DNA of 64,000 nt from Laburnicola sp. R22_1 (GCA_014281115.1 JACONQ010000019.1:434001-498000), one strand, 5' to 3'; shown: positions 22,672 through 34,671, numbered from the stretch's first letter. Numbers and translations are program-made. The notes: a model not told the origin generated them from the letters alone.

Positions 22672-24909
22672 ATGGCGCCGCATCCGTTCAAAATCCTTAG
22701 CATCGAGGAAACCCGCATCGCGCGCGATGTCCTACTGTCACTACACCCCGACGTGGTCATCGACTTCCGGGAAATCTTTCTACAGGAACCCAACAAGGAG
22801 CTCATGAAGCAGTACCTTGCACTCGAACACGCAGCGCAGCCTGGACAGTCACCACACTCGAAGCGACCGCCTCGGCTGGCCAAGTGCCAGTACGATGTGA
22901 TTGGTTCCGACAAGGTTCCGGAGTATCATGAGTCAGTGGTTGATGTTGACACCAGAAAGAGGGTGAAGCACGAAGTCATTGGGAAGGAGTTTCATGCCGC
23001 CTTGACCATGTGGGAGTTTGCCAATTTGGTCAAAGCTTGCGATGAGAGTGAAGAGTTCCAGAAGGCCATTGCAAAGTTCCAATTGCCAGATGGATTTGAG
23101 CTCGTAGTTGAACCCTGGTGAGTTCAACACTGTGAACCAACGGACAAAATACTAACATTAGATTAGGCCATATGGTGGCCTGACTTACGATGACGAGAAC
23201 CGACGATACTTCCAAGGATTGTGCTTCGCGCAGAACATGAAAAACGGAAACCCCGATTCCAACTTCTACGCTTACCCTCTGCCACTCATTCCTGTCATGG
23301 ATGCGCAGACTAAGAAAATTTGCCGAATCGACCGCTTAGCTACCGGAGGAAAAGGAGACAGCTTGACAGGGAAAACTCACTCTGAGCGCATCATTGATCA
23401 CTGCCAGTCTGCCGAGTACGTTCCAGAGCTACTGCCCGAAGGCACAAGAAAGGACATGAAACCCATCAACATCACCCAACCAGAGGGAACATCGTTCAAA
23501 GTTACCGACGAGTCTTTTGTGGAATGGCAGAAGTGGACTTTCCGAGTATCATTCAACCCCCGCGAGGGAGCAGTCCTCCATGATGTTCGTTACGATGGTC
23601 GTAGCGTACTCTACCGTCTCAGCATCAGTGAGATGAGTGTGCCTTATGCGGATGCGCGACCGCCTTTCCATCGTAAGCAAGCATTCGATTTTGGAGATGG
23701 CGGTGCAGGAAATTGTGCGAACAACCTCTCTCTTGGCTGCGACTGCCTTGGTGTGATCAAATATTTTGACGCCATCCTCATCGGCTCGGATGGGGAGCCA
23801 AAGGAGCACCCCAACGTCATCTGTTTGCACGAGCAGGACAATGGTATCGGCTGGAAGCACACCAACTGGAGGACGGGCCGCGCAGTCGTTACGAGGCAAC
23901 GTGAGCTGGTTGTTCAGTTCATCATCACCCTTGCGAACTACGAGTACGTCTTCGCGTACAAGCTTGATACAGCCGGCGGTATCACGTTGGAAGTGCGCGC
24001 GACAGGTATCGTATCAGTCGTCAACATTGACCCTGGAAAGACGTCCGATTATGGTGCCGTGGTATCTAAAGGCGTGCTCGCACAGAACCACCAGCACATC
24101 TTCGCAGCCCGTAAGTGCACCATACCTTTCAACACCAACAACTCAGATTTACTGACATGCACAGGTATCGACCCCGCAATAGATGGTCACAACAACACCG
24201 TTATCTACGAAGAATCTCATACAGCCCCGTGGGACAAGACGACTAACCCCAACGGCAACTTCTACGAAATCCGCAAAACCGTTGTCAACCGTTCAGACGG
24301 CTTTGACGCCGCCCCTGAACACAACCGTACCTTCAAGATCATCAATCCGAACAAGAAGAACGAAAACAGTGGGCAACCTGTAGGCTACAAGTTCCAGCCG
24401 CCGCCAACACAAAAGCTGCTCGCAGCGCCAGGAAGTCTCCAGTCACAACGAGCGCTCTTCGCTCAACATCACGTATGGGTAACGAAGTACCAAGAAAACG
24501 AGTTGTATGCGGCTGGACGGTTTACACTGCAAAGTCAAATGGAAGTGGGTGGCGTACACGACATGGTGAAGCGGAAAGATGAAGTCACGAATGAGGACCT
24601 AGTTGTCTGGAACGTGTTCGGACTCACGCATAATCCTCGGTAAGTCGAACACTCTCCTCGTTCTATGTGGTGTGGACACTGCTAACGCAAATGGGGACAG
24701 GGTTGAGGACTGGCCTGTCATGCCGTGTGACATTTTCCAGGTGCATTTCAAGCCTGCGGACTTCTTTGACAAGAATCCAGTAAGTGTAGAGAGGCGAATT
24801 GCACTTGCATTCTGGTACTGACTTGGGGCAGGCAATCGACGTACCGTCAACGAAGAACCAGGCAAGTATTCTGGCAAAGGACTGCTGCTCTGCGAGCCAG
24901 AAGCTGTAG
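22672..24909 (+). CDS. Copper amine oxidase (primary-amine oxidase)
   Basis: Five exons (22672-23117, 23167-24110, 24165-24639, 24701-24779, 24832-24909) give 673 aa, the usual size. The topaquinone precursor is Tyr407 in TLANYEY, matching the T-x-x-N-Y-D/E consensus. The catalytic base is Asp323 in AFDFGDGG; the 84-residue spacing between the two equals that of the Arthrobacter enzyme (D298/Y382). Copper ligands His457 and His459 lie in NHQHIF. The enzyme oxidises primary amines to aldehyde, ammonia and H2O2. No secretion signal is present. Many fungal family members are peroxisomal; the C-terminus here is SQKL, a non-canonical variant of the SKL-type targeting signal, so peroxisomal location is possible but not shown. 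Divergent from the methyltransferase-GFA gene. Confidence 0.96.
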
Positions 24910-25501
24910 AAACTGCAGGAGGCATCGACATGGTTAGCGTGGGGCCATGCTCGAGAGGAGTGCGGGCGGTGGACGAAGCGGTGAGATTTGGGCCACGTTT
25001 CCAAGGCTTGCGCTTGGTAGTGCTGATACAGGGCTGAATGACGCGGGTGTTGCACTTGGACCATGAATGTAAAAATCAAAACCATGATCCTCCTTCACCG
25101 TGTCGATAGCCCCCTGGATGTCATTGGCCACCAAGTCGGTGCAGGATGTGCCTGCCTCAGGCCAAGGTTTCCCGAGGTCGCAAGGAAGGCACGTGACCCG
25201 ACTGCGGGGAAAGCTTCTGTCCCCCCACTCGCGTGACCCACTCTGCGAACACCATCACCTCTGCACGTCAACTGCCGGCCATCACTGTGCTCAAGATGCG
25301 GCGCCTCGTCCGCTTACTGGAACATCGGCCGGTCGCCCGGTTGCATGGCTTCATATATCAAGTCTTGCTCCACATGCGGTTCAAAAACCAGCTTTTTGCA
25401 CTCGTTCCTGCCGCACGTGTGTCATCCAGACGACTTTCCCCCTGATCATCGCACAAAGCCGATTGATTCTGTTCCCGAATAGAGCACCGACATCGAACAA
25501 G
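24910..25501. other. Intergenic region
   Basis: 592 bp between the amine oxidase stop and the F-box gene. The F-box frame stays open upstream to 25100, but the composition before 25502 (His/Leu/Arg mixtures) does not look coding. Nothing else seen. Confidence 0.45.
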
Positions 25502-25558
25502 ATGCAGCAACACACTCTCATCCTGCACAGCAAACAGAAAGAGCGGCCAGAACAGACC

Positions 25559-26893
25559 ATGGACTACCATACGAGGCTCCCAAACGAGATCCTCATAGAT
25601 ATTTTCGGACTCCTTCTAGACAAACCTTCGAATCTCGTCGCTGCAATGCGTACCTGCAAGAGATGGCATCATATTGCCGGTACCGTCCTGTACCAACACA
25701 TTTCGCTCGACTCAAAGCTCCGCGGAGACACTTCGGGGGCTCGATTCGGAAGGTTCGCTCGGCAATACGACCTCATTCAATCGCTCAGTGTGCGCATCAC
25801 TCAGGTTCACTTGATGGGGTTTAGCGTTCGGTCAACGGATGCGTTCGATCGGCTGGCAGAGCTTTGTGATGCCGTGCGCAGGATGAAGAATCTACGGACC
25901 TTTGCTCTTTCTTTTGAGGAGTCCATCGATCACTTCCAGGGGTTTCCTGTACCAAGCGCTGTGGTCGTTTTGTTACTGCAGAGTCTTCCAAACGCCGTGG
26001 TCAATCTCAACCTTGACTGTGACTGCATCAATCGTTCAGATCCCGACCAGCCTCACATGTGCCATGCTGTAGGCGCTTTGCTGCCACGTCTCAGGACCTT
26101 AAGGTTAAGGTCATCACATGTCTGCTCCGGCCTACTGTCGAGCATATCCGCGACTACAACATTTGACCACGAGCACCCAGTCCGCACAAAAATTGGGAAG
26201 ACACGGAACAGAAGCTCGTCCCTCGAGTATCTTGTCATTAGACTCATAACCCGTCCAGAGTGCGCTCACCAATCTCACTCAGCCTTGTGCTACTCAAGTG
26301 ACAAACTATTACACGGTGCTAAGCTTGCAAACGCCTTGCAAGAGTTGTACAAGACCGGAGCATTTCCGTCACTTAGCGAGTTTGCCGTTATCGGAAGAGT
26401 CGATGCGCCCGGAACCTTGCAGAACGACAATTGGAATGTCTTCAAGATCCGTACTTTTGCACGGGGTACAGCCGAAACAATCACGCTTCCATATTGCGCA
26501 AGGGGTGGCTCAAGCTCTCTCTATATGATTCGCGACGGTGAAGGAGATTGGTTTGGCTCGTTTCACGACATCTGTAAAGCTTTGGAAGGACCTCTTGCGT
26601 GGACCAAAACCGGTATCAAGGCCACTCGACATTTGAGACAGTACGAAGCACATAACGATTGGAAACTCGATCGTACCAAATTAGCTTCACGAGACTCTGT
26701 CATCAAGAAGTTCGGTGTTTCTTTCCGACTGTGGAAACACGAATATGCAACACGCCTGAAGTTACTTAGTGCCCGTAAAGCCACTGGGTTCGAAGACATA
26801 GACGTGGCAACCCAGACTCTGCCAGAGGGTTGGACGTGGGTCGTTACCGAAGGGCCCTGGAACTGGACCATCGAACCTTTTACAGCATTCTGA
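25559..26893 (+). CDS. F-box domain protein
   Basis: Single-exon gene of 444 aa from ATG 25559; an in-frame ATG at 25502 would add 19 residues. The F-box is at the very N-terminus (residues about 6-50): RLPNEILIDIFGLLLDKPSN, then MRTCKRWHHIAGTVLYQHIS. The remainder has the Leu-rich, irregular strand/helix composition of fungal F-box C-termini (LRTFALSFEESIDHFQGFPV; LLPRLRTLRLRSSHVCSGL) and ends with WTWVVTEGPWNWTIEPF. F-box proteins bind Skp1 in SCF ubiquitin ligases and select substrates; the substrate here is unknown. Large paralogous F-box sets of this type are common in filamentous ascomycetes. Confidence 0.85.
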   Translation: MDYHTRLPNEILIDIFGLLLDKPSNLVAAMRTCKRWHHIAGTVLYQHISLDSKLRGDTSGARFGRFARQYDLIQSLSVRITQVHLMGFSVRSTDAFDRLAELCDAVRRMKNLRTFALSFEESIDHFQGFPVPSAVVVLLLQSLPNAVVNLNLDCDCINRSDPDQPHMCHAVGALLPRLRTLRLRSSHVCSGLLSSISATTTFDHEHPVRTKIGKTRNRSSSLEYLVIRLITRPECAHQSHSALCYSSDKLLHGAKLANALQELYKTGAFPSLSEFAVIGRVDAPGTLQNDNWNVFKIRTFARGTAETITLPYCARGGSSSLYMIRDGEGDWFGSFHDICKALEGPLAWTKTGIKATRHLRQYEAHNDWKLDRTKLASRDSVIKKFGVSFRLWKHEYATRLKLLSARKATGFEDIDVATQTLPEGWTWVVTEGPWNWTIEPFTAF

Positions 26894-28040
26894 GCCACCT
26901 TTTACCTTGCGCCAGATTCACTCAGTCAACATTTCTAAAACGTATGTACACCATTGTAGTAGAGATGTACCCTCTGGAACGGACGGTAAGTTATGTGGCC
27001 GTGTGGTCGTTCCAGTTCGCAGCTTATGCCTCAGCTCAGTTAGTTCAATGGTATTGTCTCACCACCCAACACAAACGCTGCACAGTGTGCTAGGTGGCAC
27101 GAACACCAATTTAGAGTGTCTTGCACCGCCTCTTTCGCATGTACACATCACTACATTTATCTTTTGTTGGCAGCGTTGACACCCTCGACAATCAAGACCA
27201 CCCTCCGAAGGTTGAGATATCGCCGCACATATTTCTGTGTCCAATTTTGACGACACAGGAAAACTGATTTGACGTATTGCTCGGATCGCACTTTAAGAGC
27301 TATCAACTCCCATCAATTGCTAGGCCGCTCATCGCACTTATTTGAGCATACCCCATTTTATGTAAATACATCGCTATACCCCAACAGATACCGGACACGT
27401 TGCTAGCATGAATGCAGACATACTGGCTTAGCTGTGGCTCCCTCAAGTCTGCGTATAGATGGAAGAGACAGTTTCGAGAACACGCCCAACACTTTCGTTG
27501 ACCGATACGCGCAAGCCGCGCTGTATTGGCCCTGCATGGTACCAATAAGAATAGCAATATTCGCACTGAGACGCAAGTACACGCACTTTCTGATCGTGCA
27601 TTACGTATCTCGCAGTATCTCGCCTACATTTTATCCTACGATGTCATAATCGATAATGCTCCTGCGACAGATAACTCCCACCTGCGGCAGTATCACCCGT
27701 AACTCAGAGTACCTGGTTCTCTCACCATCATTTATAACTCAGTTCTTCTAGGATTCTATGGTCTATTAGAGGCACATTATCATGCGGTCCATGGCAAACT
27801 CTCAGTTTCTTATAAAGTCTGCCCCGCCTAGCCATTTTCTCTTTACCTCAGTATACAGCACTCTCAAACAACCTCAATCCTGTTTGCTCCCAGTCAGCAC
27901 CTGCATAAGTAAGTGTACCACCAATCTCTTACTTGGACCAGCTGTTATTATCTTTGAACCTATTTCTGCAATCTCACTTTCTCGGGTCAAACTGCGGCAA
28001 CTCTTCTGACCTCATCCTAGGGCTTTCTCTTTTGGACGAC
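26894..28040. other. Intergenic region
   Basis: 1.15 kb of moderately AT-rich sequence between the F-box and BTB genes (both plus strand). It should contain the F-box 3' UTR and the BTB promoter/5' UTR. I see no tRNA, repeat or coding frame. Confidence 0.5.
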
Positions 28041-29756
28041 ATGGTCAAACGACGAGCATCTGCGCCTCTCCTAAGAGCACGAAAATCCAGAGCACCTAGT
28101 ACAACTTCCGAAGCTACTTCTATGTCACAGAGCTCCACCTCTCCGGAGACATCACCCAACTCGGAAACAGCAGCCAGCATCTCTTCCACTTCAACACCTT
28201 CCACCTCGACCAGTGAACGTTGCCAGACACCAGGTGAAGAAAGCACCGCAACAAGAACGACTATGAGGACTTCAATTCAACCAACAGTATTGGCGGCGAA
28301 TATCAAAATGGGCGGGGAAGCGAGGGGCACCCCGAACCCTCCGCACGGGAACGTAGACAAGACCTTGGGCCTTCTGAGCCCACATACTAGGGAGCCTTCA
28401 CACGATGGTACCGTGGTATGTACACTTCTGCGGATGGGTTGCCGCTTACTCACGTGTTAGATTCTGCCGTCTCCTGCGAGCGTAGTTGGACTTGGAGCTC
28501 TGGTACAACGAGCGCAACATCAGCCTACAGACAGCTTTCCCATATTCAAAGGCGGAGACGTCATTATCAAGACCGGGCCAGGTCTTTCCTCTCAGACATT
28601 CCAACTGCATAGCTCCGTTCTCTCACGGTGCTCATCATGGTTCGCACACGCCATACAGCAAGGCTCGTGCAGCATCCCACACCCATCCTGGTACTCGTTT
28701 ACGATCGAGGAAGTCGATGGCAAAGTCACGATGGTCCGACAAACAACGAACGGCGAGCGCCCTGAATTTTTTCACGATGGACTACGGATGATGCACGGAG
28801 TAAATATCAAGATTGAGGAAGTATCAGACGATCGATCTTCCACTATAGGTGCTTCATCATCCCCGTCGACTGATCTAACTCTTGCTACACGCAAACCCAA
28901 TCGGAGCGCTGCGATCGCGTGCTACTCTCAGATCTTCGCAGCCTTTTACAATATTCCACCACAGCTCTCGACGACCGATATAGGGACGACGCTTGCACAG
29001 TCTGAAGAGCTTGTTGAGGTTGCCATCAAACTCGGCTGCGTCTGTCTCTTGCATGCCCATCTAGGACACATCTACGCACAGTACCGTCAGAAGCTCTACT
29101 TGGCCATCAAATCCGACCCTCCACGCTGGATCCGACTCGCCACCGCACTCGAGAACAAGGCCATCTACACTGAATGCCTCATCCACATAGCTGGGGCGCA
29201 CCCCAAATGGCCCTGGACCACTAGCCGCAAAGCCCTACCGGAAAACACGCAGCGCCTCATCAAGCAGAAGGCATCTGAATTGGATCAGCTCCGCGTGGAC
29301 GTCGAACGCGACCTCCTCCTCCTCAACCTATCCATCAGCGTAGCTTACGGCCGGCGAGCCAGGGCCCCTGATCCCACACAGCCAGGGGAAACGGACACGT
29401 GGCTCACTGTGCAAGTCTTTGTCGACCAGATCAAACAACACGTCTCTGGTGTTGAGCGACATAGGGACCGCTCCCTCCACCTTGGCAAATTATTCCGCGG
29501 GCTCTACAAAGGTATACTGCCATGGCTTGAGACAGAGCATGCCCGGGGTATCTGTGAGAAGATGATCAAAATCGATTGGAAGGACTTGGGCGAGGACTTG
29601 GTAAAACTGAAAGAGAGTGCGGCGCAAATCGTAGCGAAGCTGGCTGCTAATGAGCTCATGATCGATCCGGACGCAAACGATGTGGGTTACCTAACTTGTG
29701 TCAATGTCGCGGACGGGGATGTACCCTGGCTTTCGTCCTTGCACACAGGGGTCTGA
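28041..29756 (+). CDS. BTB/POZ domain protein
   Basis: Exons 28041-28415 and 28461-29756 with a 45-bp intron give 556 aa. The N-terminal 125 residues are Ser/Thr-rich and disordered (PETSPNSETAASISSTSTPS). A BTB-type core begins near residue 145: FPIFKGGDVIIKTGPGLSSQ, then TFQLHSSVLSRCSSWFAHAI, and YSFTIEEVDGKVTM. It continues past an acidic insert (EEVSDDRSS) to SAAIACYSQIFAAFYNIPPQ and then a helical C-terminal region (EELVEVAIKLGCVCLLHAHL and on). This layout matches a common family of fungal BTB proteins of unknown function. Some BTB proteins are Cul3 adaptors, but no Cul3-binding feature can be read here. Confidence 0.82.
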
Positions 29757-29994
29757 TCTGACTCCGCGTATGATGTGCGTATTGGAAACGGTCGTTTCCT
29801 ATTGTTCGCAACATGGGCCGATAACTCAAGACGGGTAGGCATTGCGAGAAGGGTTGTGTGGTTACGGTATAAGTACTAGAAGGCCGTACTGGCCTTTCAC
29901 AATCACATGTCTTTTTCTCAACATTTATGTACAATCTAATGGGATATTAATGGGGTATCAATCTCGAGCGAAAAGGTAAAATCATCCAACTATT

Positions 29995-31016
29995 CTATCT
30001 GCGTGATGTCGAGCCAAAGCCAGTACTTTCATGCCTGGTAGACGAGTAGCTCGGGGACACAGAAGATCCAGAAGATGATCGCGAGCTGCCTTCTCCGTTG
30101 TTCCACCTACTGCCACCCCAGCCCGAGCCTGTTGTCTGGTTGTTGCTCCTGCTCGCCCGATTTGCAAGATATGTGGCAGCCGCTCCTCCAAGAGCTCCGG
30201 ACCAGAAGCCAGGCCTCCAGCCTTCGGTATTTGTGCCGCCGTAAGACCGTTTGGGGTTGTTTCCAGGACGCCAATCATATGGTGGAGGCGGATCGTCGTC
30301 GTTTCCGCCATACCCTCCCCATCCACCACCACCACCGCCGCCCCAGCCCGGCCGATTCCCCGCTCCACCGACTCGGGCAGCACCCCGACCAGCCGCCCAA
30401 TTGAGGAAAGCATTATACACAATCCACCCGGCAACACTAACAAATATCATCCAAAACACGGCCGCGACCACCCTGTCGCCCATTGTCTTCGGATGGTCGT
30501 CCCGCACATCATCATCTCCACCGAACCAGTGTTTCTTCTTTCCGTACTTCTCCTCGCCCTTCTCAGTCAATACCAATCTATACTCCACTCCACAGCTGCC
30601 CTTGAGTATGTATGGGTCGTCGGGATAGTCGTACCCCTCGCAGATGACGTCGGTAGAGCCGAGCTTGAATTCGTCGGGCAGCGAGGCGGTGCAGGTCCAT
30701 TGTATGGCTTCGTCGTCGTAGTCGGCGCCGCTGTTCTTACAGCGCATGACATCGACTTCGTAGAGGCCACGGGCGGAGCCGCCGATGCATTTGAGCTAGC
30801 GAACTGTTAGTAAAGAGGCTTGAGAGGAAATGCGATCGATAGGCTTGCCTGTGGAATCGCAGAGACGCGTCGGTGCGATGTTTCGAGGTGTTTGCGCAGT
30901 GTGAGGCTCTGTATCTTGGAGAGCTTGACTTTGGGAGCTGAGCGCAAGGCAGATGCGGCATCGACCAGGCTGGTGGCAGCCAGCAGCGCTGGGTACAAAA
31001 AGTCGAGGTAGCGCAT
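29995..31016 (-). CDS. SARAF-like protein (store-operated Ca2+ entry regulator family)
   Basis: Exons 30849-31016 and 29995-30795 give 322 aa. The intron (30796-30848, 53 bp) is of GC-AG type, with donor CAG/GCAAGC and branch ACTAAC; no GT donor would keep the frame. The protein has an N-terminal signal-type helix (FLYPALLAATSLVDAASA) and then a luminal Cys-containing domain typical of SARAF/TMEM66: LKCIGGSARGLYEVDVMRCK, IQWTCTASLPDEFKLGSTDV, ICEGYDYPDDPYILKGSCGV, EYRLVLTE. One TM helix follows (VVAAVFWMIFVSVAGWIVYN). The cytosolic tail is Gly/Pro/Trp-rich (GGGGGGGWGGYGG, DDDPPPPYDW) and then Ser-rich. In animals SARAF limits store-operated calcium entry at the ER; the fungal role is unknown. 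Divergent from PBN1. Confidence 0.92.
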
Positions 31017-31292
31017 ATCGAGACGCAGTGTTGGCTGGTGTGTCAGGAAACCTAGTAGAGTCAACTCGAAGTCATGGCCGTGAGTGGCGACACGCGCAAA
31101 GGACACGGTGTTGCGCAAGCTACCGCCAGTGACGGCGAGCTGTGAAAGCGACGGGCTTGGCGTTCGTCATACGGTTAGTGCAAGACACGTCACGGGACCG
31201 CGTGTAGGCGGGGGCGCCCGCCCGGCGGCTGCAGGTGATCGCGAATAGTGCGAACGAGTGACCGACGATGCAGTGAGGCACCAACACCGACC

Positions 31293-32915
31293 ATGAAGCA
31301 GCGGATAACGTATCTGGTCAGGGACCCGGACTCCTTCACACCAGAGCAACTGGACGTGAAGGGTGGTTCGCTCACATTGAAGGGAGTGCAAGCTGTAAAG
31401 GAACATCGCATTACTTTCAATCTGGAGGAGCTCCCACGCGAGGTAAGATGGAATATCGAAGCCCATACCTTCCTCTATTAAGATACTATTACTGATATAT
31501 GTAGCTAACCAAAGCTTTCGAACAATGCACCGAGTTGCACATCCGATGGGCATCTTCAAAGCCATATACCGCCGTTCCGCCGTTCACATCACGGGTAACA
31601 CCAGGCCTACATGTCTTCTTTGAACCGCCTAAGACGCAGTCCAAAAGCAACCTTTGCGGAATTTTGCACTCGACATTCGGGTCGGACTTGAAATGTCCGT
31701 CCATGGAAGAAGCAGCCGCAAAACTTTCCTCTGTTTCGAATCCCCCGCCACCGACCGTGTCTTCCCAGTACTACTCTTACCTCCCGACATTAACACATCT
31801 AGTCTCATGCATCCAAAAGACACTCTGCAACCCCTCGTCCAAGTCTTGTAAAGAGGGTGCAGAATCCCTCCTTTCCGCATCCTATTTTGACATCGACTAT
31901 GACACGACCTCCTCCACCCTTGTCATCTCTGCATTTTGGGACTCGCCAAACAAAGGCTCCACGTGGACCGAACACATACCCGCACCCTCCACAGATCAAA
32001 CAGTCGAAGTCGGCGTCCTAACCCACGAGCGCAACCCCGATCCCGAGGATATAGCCTTTGGAGGCTTTCTCACTGTCCTAGGACGCGACACCTCACCCAG
32101 TACGTCACTCCCCCTTTTCTCTCCCCTACCCTTCAACCCTGACATACATTTCAGAACCAACACGCTTTCAAACTCCCACACGACACTATCCACTCCCGGC
32201 CACTACTTTGACCTACACCACCTCCTTCGTCCACCCGATAGGCCTGCACCCCACCCTCCACCTCACCTTCCCTTCCGCTACCCTCACCCCGCCGAACCCC
32301 ACCTGCAAACTCCACACACACTTGACACTCCCTTCCTACATCTTCATCGACAAATACCAATTCAGCGACGCCCTCTTCCTCTCGTCGCACAACCTCGTTT
32401 CCCTCCGCCAGATATCCGGGGCTACGGATCTCGAAGCCCCAGACTGGGTGGTTCCGCAGTGGGGAAGCACAGCTCTGTTTGAACTCGCTTCTCCTTCCGC
32501 CTCGTCGTTGCCGCCTGAATGGAATGTCTCCATTCCCATGCATCTCCGCTACCTACCGGCGTCGCCCAGCTCACACGCCCCCGTCCCCGTCCCTTGGCCC
32601 GTGGTCTTTTGGGCTTGTCACGCTGAGCAGGAAATGTCTGCCAACCCCTTCGACCGCGAGCATCTAGGGTACGAGGAATGGTTTGGACGAAAAACGCGAT
32701 TTATGCACGTTCCGCCTGCGGACAAGGGGAACGGGACGGGCGGTTTGGTGCAGTGGATCGATGTTCCTGTGCTGGATACTACGAGGGCGGGATGGGTTGA
32801 GACAGGGACGATAGGCGTTGTCCTTTTTGCATTTCTAGGGCTATGTTGGGTGCTTGGTAGGGACATGAGCGGGAGCACTGGGGAGAAAGAGCGGGCGGCG
32901 AAGAAGAAGCAGTAA
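31293..32915 (+). CDS. PBN1: Pbn1/PIG-X, GPI-mannosyltransferase I subunit
   Basis: Three exons (31293-31442, 31505-32099, 32155-32915) give 501 aa. It starts MKQRITYLVRDPDSFTPEQL, typical of filamentous-fungal Pbn1. The PIG-X domain occupies the C-terminal half: YTTSFVHPIGLHPTLHLTFP, TCKLHTHLTLPSYIFIDKYQ, then DLEAPDWVVPQWGSTALFEL and SIPMHLRYLP. It ends with a single membrane helix (TIGVVLFAFLGLCWVLG) and a basic tail (KERAAKKKQ), giving a type I membrane protein with an ER luminal bulk. With Gpi14 (PIG-M), Pbn1 adds the first mannose to GPI anchors and also supports ER protein folding. The 276-bp gap to the divergent SARAF-like gene is the shared promoter. Confidence 0.92.
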
Positions 32916-33311
32916 ATTAGAGAGTCAAAATTTTCAGAGGTCCTTTTTGAGCATCGATGGAATATGAACTACTCTGAAGGTGGCGGCAACGATCTATTGC
33001 GCTGCTTTTCGTTCGGATGCAGGAAGCACGGACAATGTGGGTATCTCTCTACCAAATGGTTCCTCCACAAGTTCAAGATGCCAGACTGCGCCAGATATCC
33101 GATCAGTAGTGACTTCCTCTTGTCACTCACTCCTAGAAACCATGACCGCTTTCTAGCCCCAAGTAAAAAGTTTGGATACGATATCATGTATCCTAGGGTA
33201 GCTTGGTCCACAACGTCTCTCCAGACTTTGGATTTAGTAGTGTGTATACTGTCTCACCACTTGGGAGGACGACAGGAAAATGAAGACTGGACTTGAACCA
33301 GTGATCCGTAC
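32916..33311. other. Convergent intergenic region (PBN1 / AOS1 3' ends)
   Basis: 396 bp between the stop codons of two convergent genes; expected to hold both 3' UTRs. A tRNA T-arm-like motif occurs at 33286-33303 on the minus strand but has no matching A box or acceptor stem (see rejected). Confidence 0.6.
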
Positions 33312-34671
33312 TCAAACGAGCACGACAGGCACATTGGCTGGAAGAGGAGCGATAGGAGGAGCGGGGTTCGTGAAAGAGGAAGGATGAAGAGCATATACGG
33401 GACCCGAGCAATCTTCGCCGTCAAACAGCATCAGGTTCTGGATGGGCTGTTCCCGCTTGCCGAGCACATTGATGACATCCTGAGCTAGCTGCCCACCAAG
33501 GTATGCCGTCACAGGTGCGAGCTCGCTGCCGATGTTAGCTAGAAAGCTCTTGAGGAAGTCGGCGGTGAGCGTCTCGGGAGGAAGTGCGAGTTCCTTATGC
33601 TTGTCTGCGGCCAGTGTGGCGAAGAGGGCCAAGTCGACCTGATTTTGTGTGTTTGGGTGGCTGCCATGCTGGGCGTCTTGCTGCCACGCCCACAGCGTGC
33701 GGATGCAGGTGAGAAGTGGGTGCACCTTCTTCATTTTGCGAGGATTGCTCTTCATATCCGGCGCCATTGGCGAGGTATTGACCAGTAGCAGCGGGGTGTA
33801 TAGCTCGCGCTTTGTGACCAACTCAATCGTCCTGCCGTTCTCTTCTGTCTTGTCCTTGAAGTCGACAATGGAACGCGTCGCAGTCTCAGCTTCCTTGCGC
33901 GTGGTTCTGCCCTTCTGTCGCTCGATGACGAAGTCATGCGAGCCTAGATCTGCGAATATATAGCCATACAAGCCGTGGCTGGCAGCGGCGTAGAAGGGCC
34001 GCTGAGCGATTCGGGCGAGAGCGTTCAGCATAGTCAGCGAGGGAAAATCGAGGTCGGTGGCTATGATGACGTCGAAGGGCTTGTAGAAATCCGCAGTCTG
34101 CTCGGACCTGACATCGCGGGTGTAGACGTTGACTTTGACGCGAGGGTTGAGCTTCTGGACCTGGGGGGCGGCTGCTTTGGCGCGCTGTTGCATGTTAGAA
34201 TAGATAGCACAATGCAGGCATACCAACACGCACGTTCTTGCCCACGTCGCCGTCACTGAGGAAGAAGTTCGCGCCCAGGTCTTCCTCGGTTGCAGCTTCG
34301 TGATCGGCGAGTGTGATAGATGCTATGCCGGCAAGCACCAGGTTCTTTGCGATCTCGTTGGCGAGGGCTTTAATTGAAACGAGAAGGACGTTGGCGTTCC
34401 GAATGCTGCACGGTCAGCCGCTGCGGGTACCATTAGATGCGCTCTGCTCACCGATTCTGGGCTTCGAGGCCCCATAGGCGGATTTGTCGGTCATAGAGGG
34501 CAATCTCATCTGCGGGGGTGAGCAATGGCACGGTAGCGCGACGCGGAGGGTATGGCTACCTGCCGACACGGTCTCTGCTTGCGCGATGGCGGCAACCAGC
34601 TGTCCGGCCTCGTCATTTGCAGGGACGGTGCCGTTGGTAGCGGTCGATGTAGCGGCTTCGGGCGCAGCCAT
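33312..34671 (-). CDS. AOS1: SUMO-activating enzyme subunit Aos1 (SAE1)
   Basis: Four exons (34560-34671, 34452-34509, 34234-34405, 33312-34184) give 404 aa; introns are 50, 46 and 49 bp. After a 37-residue Ala-rich leader comes the E1 signature YDRQIRLWGLEAQNRIRNAN, then VLLVSIKALANEIAKNLVLA, GIASITLADHEAATEEDLGA and NFFL, the adenylation-fold half seen in ThiF/E1 proteins. The segments VIIATDLDFPSLTMLNALAR, FYAAASHGLYGYIFADLGSH and PVTAYLGGQLAQDVINVLGK match Aos1. Aos1 pairs with Uba2, which carries the catalytic Cys, to activate SUMO; absence of a catalytic Cys region here is as expected. The gene is divergent from the unknown gene at 35097. Confidence 0.95.

Noticed and set aside
25100..25501. 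N-terminal extension of the F-box protein
   Set aside because: The frame is open by chance; the composition is unlike the rest, and the F-box starts immediately after ATG 25559, as usual for the family.
33286..33303. tRNA T-arm-like motif (ACTGG-TTCAAGT-CCAGT) on the minus strand
   Set aside because: The B-box consensus and stem are good, but the upstream 60-70 nt lie over the AOS1 C-terminal codons and show no A box, anticodon arm or matching acceptor stem.
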